Of a stretch of DNA of 46,127 bases, positions 31,441 to 39,711 are shown in pieces. The position numbers and the translations under genes are program-made. Positions within the stretch are counted from its first letter, which is position 1; every line of letters begins with the position of its first letter. Below the pieces are notes generated by a model that saw only the letters and a list, made by a program, of their open reading frames with translations, was not told the DNA's origin and ran no database searches. Origin of the DNA: Actinomycetota bacterium (GTDB taxonomy: Bacteria; Actinomycetota; Acidimicrobiia; IMCC26256; PALSA-555). The stretch covers positions 1 through 46,127 of the forward strand of contig VGCA01000004.1 in NCBI GenBank assembly GCA_016870245.1. The letters run 5' to 3'.

Positions 31441-32609
31441 GCCACCCGATGCGAGGGAGCGCGGCGATCGTGGGGGTCGCCGACGAGGTGTCGCCGACCG
31501 GCGAGCTCGATGGCGAGCTCCGCGCCATCGAGGCCCGCGTGGTTCGGGCGGCCCTGGCCGAGGCCGGATTGACCATCGCCGACGTCGACGGGCTCTTCAC
31601 CTGCACCGGGGGCACCATGATGCCGTCGGTCGAGCTGGCGGAGTACCTGGGGGTGGAGCCCACCTGGACGAACTCGACCCAGACCGGCGGTTCGTCGTAC
31701 GAGCTGCACGTCGAGCAGGCGGCCGCCGCGATCACGCTGGGGCTGTGCGAGACCGCAGTGATCGTGTACGCATCGACCCCGCGTTCGAACCGGCGCCGCG
31801 GCGGCGCCGGGATGGGTGTGCTCGCCACTCCCGAGCGAGTCGAGTGGGAGATGCCCTACGGCATCTTCCTCCCCATTGGCGCGTACTCCCTCGCGGCCGC
31901 ACGGCACATGGCGCAGTACGGCACCACGCCCGAGCAGCTCGCCCGCATCGCGGTCGATACGCGGACATGGGCGACGCGCAACCCGCGTGCGTTCTCCCGG
32001 GAGCCGATCACCGTCGACGACGTGCTCTCATCGCCCATGGTGGCCTCGCCGCTGCACCGGCTCGAGTGCTGCCCGGTCACCGATGGCGCCGGCGCCGTCG
32101 TGCTCACGAGCACGGCGCGGGCCCGCGACCTTCTCCGGCCACCGGTCCTGGTGCTCGGCGCGGGCAGTCACCACACGCACTCGATGATCAGCCAGATGCC
32201 CGATCTCACGTCGACACCCGGCCGAGTCTCCGGCGCGCGTGCCTTCGCGATGGCCGGCTGCTCCCCCGCCGAGGTCGACGTCGTGCAGCTGTACGACTCG
32301 TTCACCATCACCGTGCTCCTCGCGTTGGAGGATCTCGGCTTCTGCGCGAAGGGAGAGGGTGGGCCGTTCGTGGGGGACGGCACCCTCGGCCCCGGCGGGG
32401 CGCTGCCCGGCCAGACGTCCGGCGGCGGCCTCTCGTACACGCATCCCGGCGGGTTCGGGATGTTCCTGCTGGTCGAGGCCGTGCGTCAGCTGCGCGGCGA
32501 GGCCGAGGCCCGTCAGGTCGACGACGTCGACGTGGTCCTCGCCCACGGGTGCGGCGGCGTGCTCTCGGCGACCTCGACGATCGTCCTGGGAAGCGAGGCC
32601 ACCGCATGA
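31437..32609 (+). CDS. SCP-x/Ltp2-type thiolase-fold protein lacking the nucleophilic Cys (probable C-C lyase)
   Basis: A 390-residue thiolase-superfamily protein of the lipid-transfer/SCP-x branch. At the position of the thiolase nucleophile, normally within a CASG-type block, it has TQTGGSSYE (residues 81-89) and no Cys. The C-terminal catalytic region is GGGLSYTHPGG (329-339, His336), the form I associate with Ltp2-like retro-aldolases, followed by HGCGG. Steroid-degrading actinobacteria pair such proteins with DUF35 proteins to cleave 3-hydroxyacyl-CoA side chains by retro-aldol chemistry rather than thiolysis. The gene is coupled by ATGA overlaps to MaoC upstream and DUF35 downstream. 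Confidence 0.82.
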   Translation: MSHPMRGSAAIVGVADEVSPTGELDGELRAIEARVVRAALAEAGLTIADVDGLFTCTGGTMMPSVELAEYLGVEPTWTNSTQTGGSSYELHVEQAAAAITLGLCETAVIVYASTPRSNRRRGGAGMGVLATPERVEWEMPYGIFLPIGAYSLAAARHMAQYGTTPEQLARIAVDTRTWATRNPRAFSREPITVDDVLSSPMVASPLHRLECCPVTDGAGAVVLTSTARARDLLRPPVLVLGAGSHHTHSMISQMPDLTSTPGRVSGARAFAMAGCSPAEVDVVQLYDSFTITVLLALEDLGFCAKGEGGPFVGDGTLGPGGALPGQTSGGGLSYTHPGGFGMFLLVEAVRQLRGEAEARQVDDVDVVLAHGCGGVLSATSTIVLGSEATA

Positions 32610-33043
32610 TCGTGCCGCCCGTCCCCTCGGAAGAGGCCGCGTCCGCACCGTTCTGGGACGCGACGCGGACCCAGCGCCTCGTGTTCCAGCGGTGCGACGA
32701 CTGCGGCGCCCCGGTCTGGTACCCGAGGGCCGTCTGCCCGACCTGCCTGTCGGGGAACCTCACCTGGACCGAGTCGACCGGTCGGGGGACCGTCTACTCC
32801 GTCAGCGTGCACTACCGCGCCCCCGCGCCCGAGCTCACCGACGCCGTCCCGTACGCCGTCGCCCTGGTCGACCTCGACGGCGGGCCGCGGATGCTGACCA
32901 ACGTCGTGGACTGCGACCCGGAGGCGGTCCGCATCGGCGATCCGGTCCGGGCCACCTGGCGCGCGCTCCCCGACGGCCGCCACCTCCTGCAGTTCGCACC
33001 CGACCCGGCCGGCTCGCTTGCGGATCCACCGACGAGCCAATAG
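32606..33043 (+). CDS. DUF35 OB-fold/zinc-ribbon acyl-CoA-binding protein
   Basis: A 145-residue DUF35 protein. The N-terminal rubredoxin-like zinc ribbon has Cys30, Cys33, Cys44 and Cys47 (CDDCG and CPTC). The OB-fold follows, with TGRGTVYSVSVHYRA. These are obligate partners of SCP-x-type thiolases and of Ltp2-type aldolases, where they help bind the CoA substrate. The ATG overlaps the thiolase-like stop by ATGA (32606-32609), so a 1:1 complex is expected. It ends the operon; a 49-bp gap precedes the DUF1214 gene. Confidence 0.88.
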   Translation: MIVPPVPSEEAASAPFWDATRTQRLVFQRCDDCGAPVWYPRAVCPTCLSGNLTWTESTGRGTVYSVSVHYRAPAPELTDAVPYAVALVDLDGGPRMLTNVVDCDPEAVRIGDPVRATWRALPDGRHLLQFAPDPAGSLADPPTSQ

Positions 33044-33092
33044 AACGACTTCCGTCATATCGCCCAACATCGTCCCCGATCGGAGGCGGAGG

Positions 33093-34304
33093 GTGGCCAC
33101 CGACGACACCGACCCGTCGCGCGCGGCGATCGCCGAGGCCTGGGCCCGGCTCGCACGCGCGATCACGAGCGCCGATGCGATCCTCGACGCGCCCGACGTG
33201 CCCGACCACGGCGTGGCGCTGGCCGAGGGCTACGACTACTGGGCGCAGGTGATCTCCTTCGGCCTCCGACGCGAGCTCCACTACGCGGAGCCCGACAACC
33301 CGCTCTTCCACCGCATCGGGCTCGACACCAAGATCGGCTTCGACAACCCCGACAACGTGTACGAGATCGCCAAGATCAACCCGGGCCACGCGTACCGGGT
33401 GACCGGCTCTCGGGGCACGGCGCAGTTCCTCGAGTTCAGCGTGAGCGTCGGCTTCCCGGGCGTCGTCGCTACCCCCCGGACCATCTCGAAGCTCGACACG
33501 ACCGAGATCGACGTGGATGACGACGGTTCCATCGAGCTCTACGTCGGTGGTCCGCCGCGCGCGCGCAACTGGTTCGCGGTCGACGACGACGCCACCAGCT
33601 TCCTGGTGCGCCAGGTGTTCGGTGCGTGGCGGGCCGACGACGTCCCGGGCGACTTCCGCATCGAGCGGATCGGCGGTGAGGGCGCGAGCACGCCGCCGCT
33701 CGACCCCGAGGTGATGGCCCTGCGCCTGCACCGCACCGCCGAGTTCGTGGAGACGCAGACCCGCTACTGGATCGACTACGCGCGCGGCCTCTACGGCCGG
33801 ATCGCCCCCAACACCTTCGAGGCACCCGGCCTACAGGGTCGCGAGCTCGTCCAAATCAACGCGGCGCGTGCGTTCTTCTGCTGGGGCCTCTATGACCTGG
33901 GGGTCGACGACGCGCTCGTCGTCGAGGTCGCGGCGCCCGCCGAGGACACCTACCTCGGGTTCCATCTGGTCAACTACTGGTTGCAGTCGCTCGACTTCGT
34001 GACCCGCATCACGAGCCGCAACGCCCGCCAGGCCCGGGTCGACGACGACGGCGTCATCCGGCTCGTGCTCGCCCACACCGACCCCGGCGTCCCGAACTGG
34101 CTCGACGTCACCGGCCACCCCCGGGGCGGGATGCTCTTCCGGGCGGCACTCACGCCCACCGCGCCTCAGCCGACCGCCGCCGTCGTGGCGCTCGCGCGCG
34201 TGCGCGACACACTCCCCGCCGACACTCCCGTCGTCTCACCCGGCCAGCGGGCGGCCGAGATCGCCGAACGGCACGCGCACGTTGCCGGGCGCTTCCGTTG
34301 GTGA
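33093..34304 (+). CDS. DUF1214-domain protein
   Basis: A 403-residue soluble protein whose C-terminal third has the DUF1214 pattern, including PNWLDVTGHPRGGMLFR near residue 350. No signal peptide or membrane segment is evident. The GTG at 33093 follows a purine-rich GGAGGCGGAGG; the frame continues upstream into the DUF35 gene, which is not credible coding. The function of DUF1214 is unestablished to my knowledge. Members are frequent next to sulfotransferase-like and catabolic genes in actinobacteria. The next gene follows at 34319, or overlaps by GTGA if its upstream GTG is used. Confidence 0.78.
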   Translation: MATDDTDPSRAAIAEAWARLARAITSADAILDAPDVPDHGVALAEGYDYWAQVISFGLRRELHYAEPDNPLFHRIGLDTKIGFDNPDNVYEIAKINPGHAYRVTGSRGTAQFLEFSVSVGFPGVVATPRTISKLDTTEIDVDDDGSIELYVGGPPRARNWFAVDDDATSFLVRQVFGAWRADDVPGDFRIERIGGEGASTPPLDPEVMALRLHRTAEFVETQTRYWIDYARGLYGRIAPNTFEAPGLQGRELVQINAARAFFCWGLYDLGVDDALVVEVAAPAEDTYLGFHLVNYWLQSLDFVTRITSRNARQARVDDDGVIRLVLAHTDPGVPNWLDVTGHPRGGMLFRAALTPTAPQPTAAVVALARVRDTLPADTPVVSPGQRAAEIAERHAHVAGRFRW

Positions 34305-34318
34305 GCGGAGCGCCCACG

Positions 34319-35470
34319 ATGACGACGCTGGACGCCGGCACGCTGCTCGAGGAGGCGGCGAACGCCAAGGGGCTCGACGACTTCGGGGCCCCCACCTTCC
34401 GCGATGGTCTCGACGTGCTCATCGCCTCGGCCGAGTCCGAGGCCCGCCTCTCGGACCCGGGTCGGGCCCAGCTCGCGGCCATGATCCGCGGCCGGTTGGA
34501 GAACCGCCTCGAGCTCTACGACTGGCACCGACGGCACCCCGAGATCGGCGCCGAGCGGATCGAGGCGCCGGTCGTCGTCGTCGGCCTGTGGCGCACCGGC
34601 ACCACCATCCTCTCGTACCTGCTCGCGCAGGACCCCGACAGCCGATCGCTCCGGCGGTGGGAAGCGGCGATCCCGTGCCCGCCGCCGGGCCTCGACCCGG
34701 CAGCCGACGCCGAGCGCGTCGCCCGGCTCGAGCGCCAGATCGCCCGCCAGCACGCGTCGATGCCGGAGCTCGCGGCGATCAACCTCCAGGAGGCCGACGG
34801 CCCGACCGAGTGCGTGCTCACCATCTCCCACGAGTTCAAGGGGCAGCTCTACGACTGCAGCCTCCACATCCCCTCGTACTACGCCTGGAATCGCCGCACC
34901 GACCAGCGCTCGGCGTACGAGCACCACCTCGCCACGCTCCAGCTCCTCCAGTGGAAGGAGCCCGCGGAACGATGGATGCTCAAGGCACCGTCGCACACGC
35001 TCTCCCTCGACGCGCTCGTCGGCGTGTACCCGGACGCGCGGCTCGTCGTCTCGCACCGCGACCCCACCGTGTCGCTGGCGTCCGCCTGTGACTTCTGGGA
35101 GCGTCAGATGCAGTCGTTCTCCGACGACATCGATCTCCACGCGCTCGGCGCGCACTGGGCCGACATCTTCGAGGACGCGATGTCGTGCCTGATCGACTTC
35201 CACGGTCGGCACGACCCTCGATGCCTGCTCGACCTCCCCTACGAGACGCTGCGCAACCCCATGGACGCGGTTGACACCATCTATTCGACCTGGGATCTCC
35301 CCCTCACCGACGACACCCGGGCCCGCATGGAAGCCTTCCTCGCCGGCCACCGCGCCGGGAAGCACGGCGCGCACTCCTACAGCCTCGAGCGGTACGGGCT
35401 CGACCGAGCGACGCTCCTGGAGCGGTTCCGCCCCTACATCGACCACTTCGACGTCACGGTCGTGCCGTGA
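34319..35470 (+). CDS. Sulfotransferase-family protein
   Basis: A 383-residue protein with the 5'-phosphosulfate-binding loop near VVVGLWRTGTTILSYLL (about residues 82-98). A VVSHRDP segment appears where the 3'-phosphate of PAPS would bind. It resembles the large actinobacterial sulfotransferase-like family, many of whose members are uncharacterised. I prefer the ATG at 34319, with GGAG 8 bp upstream. The GTG at 34301, in a GTGA overlap with the preceding gene, is an alternative. It may transfer sulfate to a hydroxylated lipid or steroid, or may be a non-sulfating paralogue. It is probably co-transcribed with the DUF1214 gene. Confidence 0.82.
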   Translation: MTTLDAGTLLEEAANAKGLDDFGAPTFRDGLDVLIASAESEARLSDPGRAQLAAMIRGRLENRLELYDWHRRHPEIGAERIEAPVVVVGLWRTGTTILSYLLAQDPDSRSLRRWEAAIPCPPPGLDPAADAERVARLERQIARQHASMPELAAINLQEADGPTECVLTISHEFKGQLYDCSLHIPSYYAWNRRTDQRSAYEHHLATLQLLQWKEPAERWMLKAPSHTLSLDALVGVYPDARLVVSHRDPTVSLASACDFWERQMQSFSDDIDLHALGAHWADIFEDAMSCLIDFHGRHDPRCLLDLPYETLRNPMDAVDTIYSTWDLPLTDDTRARMEAFLAGHRAGKHGAHSYSLERYGLDRATLLERFRPYIDHFDVTVVP

Positions 35471-35480
35471 GCGAGCCCCT

Positions 35481-35542
35481 GTCCGGAGAAGACCCGCACC
35501 GGACGGCGAGCGGGGTCCGAGCGGCCCGGCGGCGAAGCCGCC
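35481..35542 (+). other. Two short hairpins in an 85-bp intergenic gap
   Basis: The gap 35471-35555 holds GTCCGG (35481-35486) with CCGGAC (35499-35504), and a tight hairpin GGCGGC-GAA-GCCGCC (35528-35542). The second lies just ahead of the AGGAG ribosome-binding site of the SDR at 35556. No T-run follows, so they are not convincing terminators. They could attenuate or stabilise the transcript between sulfotransferase and SDR genes. Confidence 0.3.
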
Positions 35543-35555
35543 AGGAGCGGGAAAC

Positions 35556-36302
35556 ATGAGCACGGTGGCCGACCAACCGCTCGCCGGCCGGATCGCGGTC
35601 GTCACCGGCGCCGGGCGTGGGATCGGCCGCGCGATCGCCACCGGCTACGCGCGGGCCGGCGCACACGTCGTCGTCGCGTCGAGGACACCGTCGGACCTCG
35701 CGTCGCTCGTGGACGAGATCACTGCCGCCGGCGGACGCGCGACCGCGGTCCCCTCCGACATCACGTCGGAGCCCGAGGTCGAGCGGATGTTCGCGGCCAC
35801 GGACGCGCTGGGCGGGCTCGACATCGTGGTGTGCAACGCCGGCGGGATGCCGAGCCGCGGACCGGTGGCCGACTCCGACCCCGACACCTGGCGCGCGTCC
35901 CTCGAGCTGAACTTCTTCGCCGCCTACCTGTGTGCCCGGGCCGCGATCGGGCGCCTGCGCGCCCGCGGCGGCGGGAAGATCATCCTGGTCGGGTCGGGCG
36001 TGGGTCATCGGGGCACGCCGGAGTTCGCGGCGTACGCGTGTGCGAAGGCCGCCCAGTGGATGCTCACCCGGGTCCTCGCGCAGGAGGTCCAGGGCGACGC
36101 CATCTCGGTGAACGAGCTGATCCCCGGTCCGGTCGCGACGACCATCGGCACCGGGACGCTGCGGGTCGGGACGGACTCGCCCTTCCCGACGGAGTGGGCC
36201 AAGACCCCCGAGGACGTCGTCCCCCTGGCGCTCCTCCTCGCCACGTTCCCCGACCACGGGCCCAGCGCCCAGAGCTTCAGCCTGATGCGTCGCGACCGGT
36301 GA
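35556..36302 (+). CDS. SDR-family oxidoreductase
   Basis: A 248-residue SDR. TGAGRGIG is at 17-24, CNAGG at 93-97, and Tyr160-x3-Lys164 in YACAK is preceded by the Ser region LVGSGVG. The ATG at 35556 has an AGGAG ribosome-binding site. The C-terminus is short and lacks the usual G-x-x-x-x-V-D-G-G end, finishing SFSLMRRDR. Like the others in this window, it has no linked regulator that would reveal its substrate. The next SDR starts 29 bp downstream in the same operon. Confidence 0.86.
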   Translation: MSTVADQPLAGRIAVVTGAGRGIGRAIATGYARAGAHVVVASRTPSDLASLVDEITAAGGRATAVPSDITSEPEVERMFAATDALGGLDIVVCNAGGMPSRGPVADSDPDTWRASLELNFFAAYLCARAAIGRLRARGGGKIILVGSGVGHRGTPEFAAYACAKAAQWMLTRVLAQEVQGDAISVNELIPGPVATTIGTGTLRVGTDSPFPTEWAKTPEDVVPLALLLATFPDHGPSAQSFSLMRRDR

Positions 36303-36331
36303 CCCCGGACGCCGAGGAGGAGCACAACCCC

Positions 36332-37120
36332 ATGCTGCTGCAGGACAAGGTCGTCGTCGTCACCGGGGTCGGCCCCGGCCTCGGTCGCTCCCTGTGTCGG
36401 GCCGCCGCCGCGGAGGGAGCCACGGTGGTCCCCGTGGCCCGGACGACACCGGTGATCGATGACGTGGTCGCGGAGATCCGGTCGGCCGGCGGCACGGCCG
36501 TGGCGGTCGCCGGTGACGTCACCGTCCGGGCCGACTGCGAGCGGATCGCCGCGACCGTCGAGCACGACCTCGGCCGCCTCGATGGAATCGTCAACAGCGC
36601 GTTCTCGGTCGGCGCGCTCGGTGCGTTCCCCGACATCGACCTCGACGACTGGCGCCGGGCGTTCGAGGTGAACCTGTTCGGCGCGCTCGGGCTCTTGCAG
36701 TGCCTGCTCCCGCTGCTCGAGCGCGACGGTGGCGGCGCGGTGGTGAGCGTCAACACCATGAGCAGCGTCGGGCCGATGAAGGGCCAGGGCGCGTACGGCG
36801 CCTCGAAGACCGCCCTCGAGTTCGCGATGCGTCAGCTCGCGGTCGACCTCGGTGGCCGCGGGATCCGCTGCAACACCGTCTACTGCGGACCTATGCGCGG
36901 TCCCAACCTCGACGACGCAATGGAGAAGTGGGCGCAGCGTCGCGGCGTCACGTACGAGGAGATCGTCGACGCGGTCACCGCCGTCATCGCGCAGGGGGAC
37001 ATCCCCACCGATGCCGACGTGGCGCCCGCGGTCCTGCTCCTGCTGTCCGATGCCGCGCGCGTCGTCAACGGCACGTCGTTCCACGCCACCGGCGGTGCGT
37101 GGGTCGAGCACCGCGTCTGA
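36332..37120 (+). CDS. SDR-family oxidoreductase
   Basis: A 262-residue SDR with TGVGPGLG at residues 11-18. VNSA at 87-90 replaces NNAG, and Tyr155-x3-Lys159 is in YGASK. The TGVGPGLGR loop links it to the SDR at 30205. The C-terminal NGTSFHATGGAW is the normal fold end. The ATG at 36332 follows GAGGAGGAG. It is the last gene of the plus-strand run from 33093 and converges on the crotonase at 37146 with a 25-bp gap. Confidence 0.87.
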   Translation: MLLQDKVVVVTGVGPGLGRSLCRAAAAEGATVVPVARTTPVIDDVVAEIRSAGGTAVAVAGDVTVRADCERIAATVEHDLGRLDGIVNSAFSVGALGAFPDIDLDDWRRAFEVNLFGALGLLQCLLPLLERDGGGAVVSVNTMSSVGPMKGQGAYGASKTALEFAMRQLAVDLGGRGIRCNTVYCGPMRGPNLDDAMEKWAQRRGVTYEEIVDAVTAVIAQGDIPTDADVAPAVLLLLSDAARVVNGTSFHATGGAWVEHRV

Positions 37121-37145
37121 TCGGCGACCCGACCGAACGCGCCGA

Positions 37146-37976
37146 CTACCCGATCTTCGGCGCGGTGCCCCGACCCTTCTCGATCAGCTCCTTGGTCGTC
37201 GCGTAGATCTGGGCCTGGACGTCGCTGTGGTGCGCGGCGAGGCTCACCATGTCGTTCGACCACTGGAAGTGGAGCCGCAGGCCCATCATCTCCCAGGCCC
37301 GCTTCACCATGAGCTTGGTCGCCCGGAGCGTGGTGAGCGGCGCCTCGGCGATCACCGCGGCCATCTCGGCCGCCGTCGACTCGAGCTCGTCGCGGGGCAC
37401 CACCCGGTTCACCAGGTTGAAGTGCTCCGCCTCCGCCGCGGTGAGCTTCTGCCGGGTGTAGAGGTACTCGTAGGTGCGCTTCCAGCTCATGAAGAGCCAG
37501 GGCTCCATCATCGTCTCGGCCCCGGGCAGACCCATCAGCTTCACGTGCGGCATCTGGAACCATGCCTCCTCCGAGGCGATGGTGATGTCGGGGAGCAGCG
37601 CCCAGTAGGTCCCGCACCCGGCCGAGTAGCCGTGGACCGCGGCGATGGTCGGCTTCGGGAACTCCCAGAGGCGCAGCACCGGGTCGACGAAGAGGGTCTG
37701 CTGGCCGGTCCACGTCGTGCCGGTCCGGGCCCGGTTCTCGTTGAACTCCGGGTAGTCACCCGTCCCCACGTGCCCGGCACAGAAGCCCTTGCCGTTCGCC
37801 TTGATCACCACGACCTTGACGTCGTAGTCCCGCTCGGCGAGGGTGAGCGCGTCGTCGAAGGCCCACACCATCTCGTGGTCCTGGAGGTTGCCCTTCTCCG
37901 GCCAGTCGAGCGTCATGGTCGCGACCGAGTCGGCCGACTCGTAGATGATCCGGTCACGCAGGCGAATGGGTTCCAC
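37146..37976 (-). CDS. Enoyl-CoA hydratase/isomerase family protein (crotonase fold)
   Basis: A 276-residue crotonase. Oxyanion-hole segments are GKGFCAGHVG (about 62-71) and VHGYSAGCGTYWAL (114-127). The block that usually carries the catalytic Glu as PE reads FQMPHVKLMGLPGAE here. His144 takes that place and the usual GAGGT is GAETM. This parallels the other crotonase in the window at 12027, although the proteins are otherwise not close. Ordinary hydration of a simple enoyl-CoA is not assured. The GTG at 37976 follows GAGGAGATC. It is divergent from the acyl-CoA ligase, sharing a 139-bp region with two palindromes. Confidence 0.87.
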   Translation of the reverse strand: MEPIRLRDRIIYESADSVATMTLDWPEKGNLQDHEMVWAFDDALTLAERDYDVKVVVIKANGKGFCAGHVGTGDYPEFNENRARTGTTWTGQQTLFVDPVLRLWEFPKPTIAAVHGYSAGCGTYWALLPDITIASEEAWFQMPHVKLMGLPGAETMMEPWLFMSWKRTYEYLYTRQKLTAAEAEHFNLVNRVVPRDELESTAAEMAAVIAEAPLTTLRATKLMVKRAWEMMGLRLHFQWSNDMVSLAAHHSDVQAQIYATTKELIEKGRGTAPKIG

Positions 37977-38020
37977 GGTGTGATCTCCTCGGGGTTCGCG
38001 ACTCGACGGGCGCCGCGCCA

Positions 38021-38049
38021 CAATGACATTGCGACAGAATCTGCATTCT
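38021..38049. promoter_or_regulatory. Two adjacent palindromes in a divergent promoter region
   Basis: CAATG-A-CATTG (38021-38031) and AGAAT-CTGC-ATTCT (38036-38049) are both perfect inverted repeats, 4 bp apart. They lie in the 139-bp gap between the crotonase (minus) and the acyl-CoA ligase (plus). Two operators for dimeric regulators, or one complex site, are likely. Their position suits control of both flanking genes. Confidence 0.5.
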
Positions 38050-38115
38050 CGTCCAATCGGCGGGCAGGGCGCAACGCGTGCGCCACGGGCCTCCCGGGAC
38101 GACTCAGGAGGCGGG

Positions 38116-39711
38116 ATGACACCGTTGCGGTACCCGGGCGCGTGGGCGAGATCCCACCCCGACCACGTCGCCCAGATCGTCGACGCCACCGGTGAGCGCA
38201 CCACGTACCGCGAGCTCGACGAGCGCTCGAACCGCATCGCCCACCTCCTGCGCGGCGCCGGGCTGCGGCGGGGCGACCACGTCGCGATCGTCCTCGAGAA
38301 CCATCCCCGGTTCCTCGAAGTCGTGTGGGCCGCGCTGCGCTCGGGGCTCTACTTCACCCCGGTGAACCCGCAGTTCACCGGCGACGAGGTCGCCGTGCTC
38401 CTCGACGCCTGCGAGGCGAACGCGGTGTTCGCCTCCGGGGAGACGCTGGCCACTGCGGCCCGCGGGGCACGCGGCTCGCAGCGTCTGCGGGCGCGCGTCG
38501 TCGTCGACGCCGTGCCGGCCCTTCCCGACGGGTGGCAGCACCTCGACGACGCGACCGCGGACCTGCCCGCCACGCCGATCGCCGACGAGTCGGAAGGCGC
38601 GCCCATGTGGTACTCGTCGGGGACGACGGGGAGCCCCAAGGGCGTGCACGGGCCGCTGCCGGAAGGTCCTATCGGCGTGCCCGACCCGGAGATCCGGTTC
38701 CTCGGCGACCACTACGGGTTCTCTCCCGAGACCGTGCACCTCGCCCTCGGACCGCTCTGCCACGGCGCGCCGTTGGCGTACGCCTTCATCACGCAGCGCT
38801 TCGGCGGGACGGTGGTGCTGACGGCCGCGTTCGACGCCGAGATGACGTTGCGCGCGATCGAGCACCGGCGGGTGACCACGCTCCATGCGGTCCCCACGAT
38901 GTTCGTGCGGATGCTGAAGCTCCCGCGAGCGGTGCGCGAGCGCTACGACCACTCCTCCCTGCGCACCGTGATCCACGGGGCCGCGCCCTGTCCCGTCGAC
39001 GTGAAGCGGGCGATGATCGACTGGTGGGGCCCGATCGTCTGGGAGTACTACTCGGGCACCGAGGGCCACGGCTCGACGCTCATCTCGACGGCCGAATGGC
39101 TCGAGCACCCGGGGTCGGTCGGGCGCGCCCGACGCGGCGTGATCCACATCGTCGACGACGACGGCAACGAGCTCAGCGCCGGCGAGACCGGGACGGTCTA
39201 CTTCGAGAACCCGGCGGCGAGGTCGGTGTACTTCAACGACCCGGACGGCACCGCCGCCATGCGGGACGCCCATAGCTGGGCGACCCTGGGCGACGTCGGA
39301 CATCTCGACGACGAGGGCTACCTGTACCTGACCGATCGCTGGGCCTTCAAGATCGTGTCGGGCGGCGTCAACATCTACCCCCGTCAGATCGAGGACGTGC
39401 TCCTGGCCCACCCGCAGGTCTGGGACGTCGCGGTGATCCCGGTTCCCGAGCCCGACCTCGGCGAGGCCGCCGTCGCGGTCGTGCAGGTGGTCCCGGGCAC
39501 CCGGACCGGAGCCGGGCTCTCCGACGAGCTGACCGCCTGGTGCCGGGCCCGGCTCGCCGCCTACAAGGTCCCCAAGCGGATCGTCTTCGACCCCGAGCTG
39601 CCCCGGCAGGACAACGGCAAGCTCTACAAGCACGCGCTCCGCGAGCGCTACCGGGACCTCGTGGTCACGCCCGCGGCTCCCGCGGGAGCCCCAGACCCGC
39701 CTCGCCGATGA
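38116..39711 (+). CDS. Acyl-CoA synthetase (AMP-forming, FadD-like)
   Basis: A 531-residue adenylate-forming ligase. The P-loop YSSGTTGSPKG is at 166-176 and the A5-type motif is YYSGTEG. The GYLYLTDR and K-x-V-S-G-G-V-N-I-Y-P hinge region is also present. The catalytic C-terminal Lys502 lies in PRQDNGKLYKHALRERY. It activates a carboxylic acid to its CoA thioester with ATP. By position this is the entry step for a side-chain or ring-opened acid handled by the acyl-CoA dehydrogenases that follow. The ATG at 38116 has a strong AGGAGG site. Its 3' end overlaps the converging dehydrogenase by 47 bp. Confidence 0.88.
   Translation: MTPLRYPGAWARSHPDHVAQIVDATGERTTYRELDERSNRIAHLLRGAGLRRGDHVAIVLENHPRFLEVVWAALRSGLYFTPVNPQFTGDEVAVLLDACEANAVFASGETLATAARGARGSQRLRARVVVDAVPALPDGWQHLDDATADLPATPIADESEGAPMWYSSGTTGSPKGVHGPLPEGPIGVPDPEIRFLGDHYGFSPETVHLALGPLCHGAPLAYAFITQRFGGTVVLTAAFDAEMTLRAIEHRRVTTLHAVPTMFVRMLKLPRAVRERYDHSSLRTVIHGAAPCPVDVKRAMIDWWGPIVWEYYSGTEGHGSTLISTAEWLEHPGSVGRARRGVIHIVDDDGNELSAGETGTVYFENPAARSVYFNDPDGTAAMRDAHSWATLGDVGHLDDEGYLYLTDRWAFKIVSGGVNIYPRQIEDVLLAHPQVWDVAVIPVPEPDLGEAAVAVVQVVPGTRTGAGLSDELTAWCRARLAAYKVPKRIVFDPELPRQDNGKLYKHALRERYRDLVVTPAAPAGAPDPPRR

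Noticed and set aside
31437-32609. Ordinary beta-ketothiolase assignment
   Set aside because: The nucleophilic Cys is missing and the C-terminal motif is of the Ltp2 type, so a plain thiolase label would mislead.
35528-35542. GGCGGC-GAA-GCCGCC hairpin as a rho-independent terminator
   Set aside because: There is no downstream T-run, and it sits right in front of a ribosome-binding site, so termination is unconvincing.
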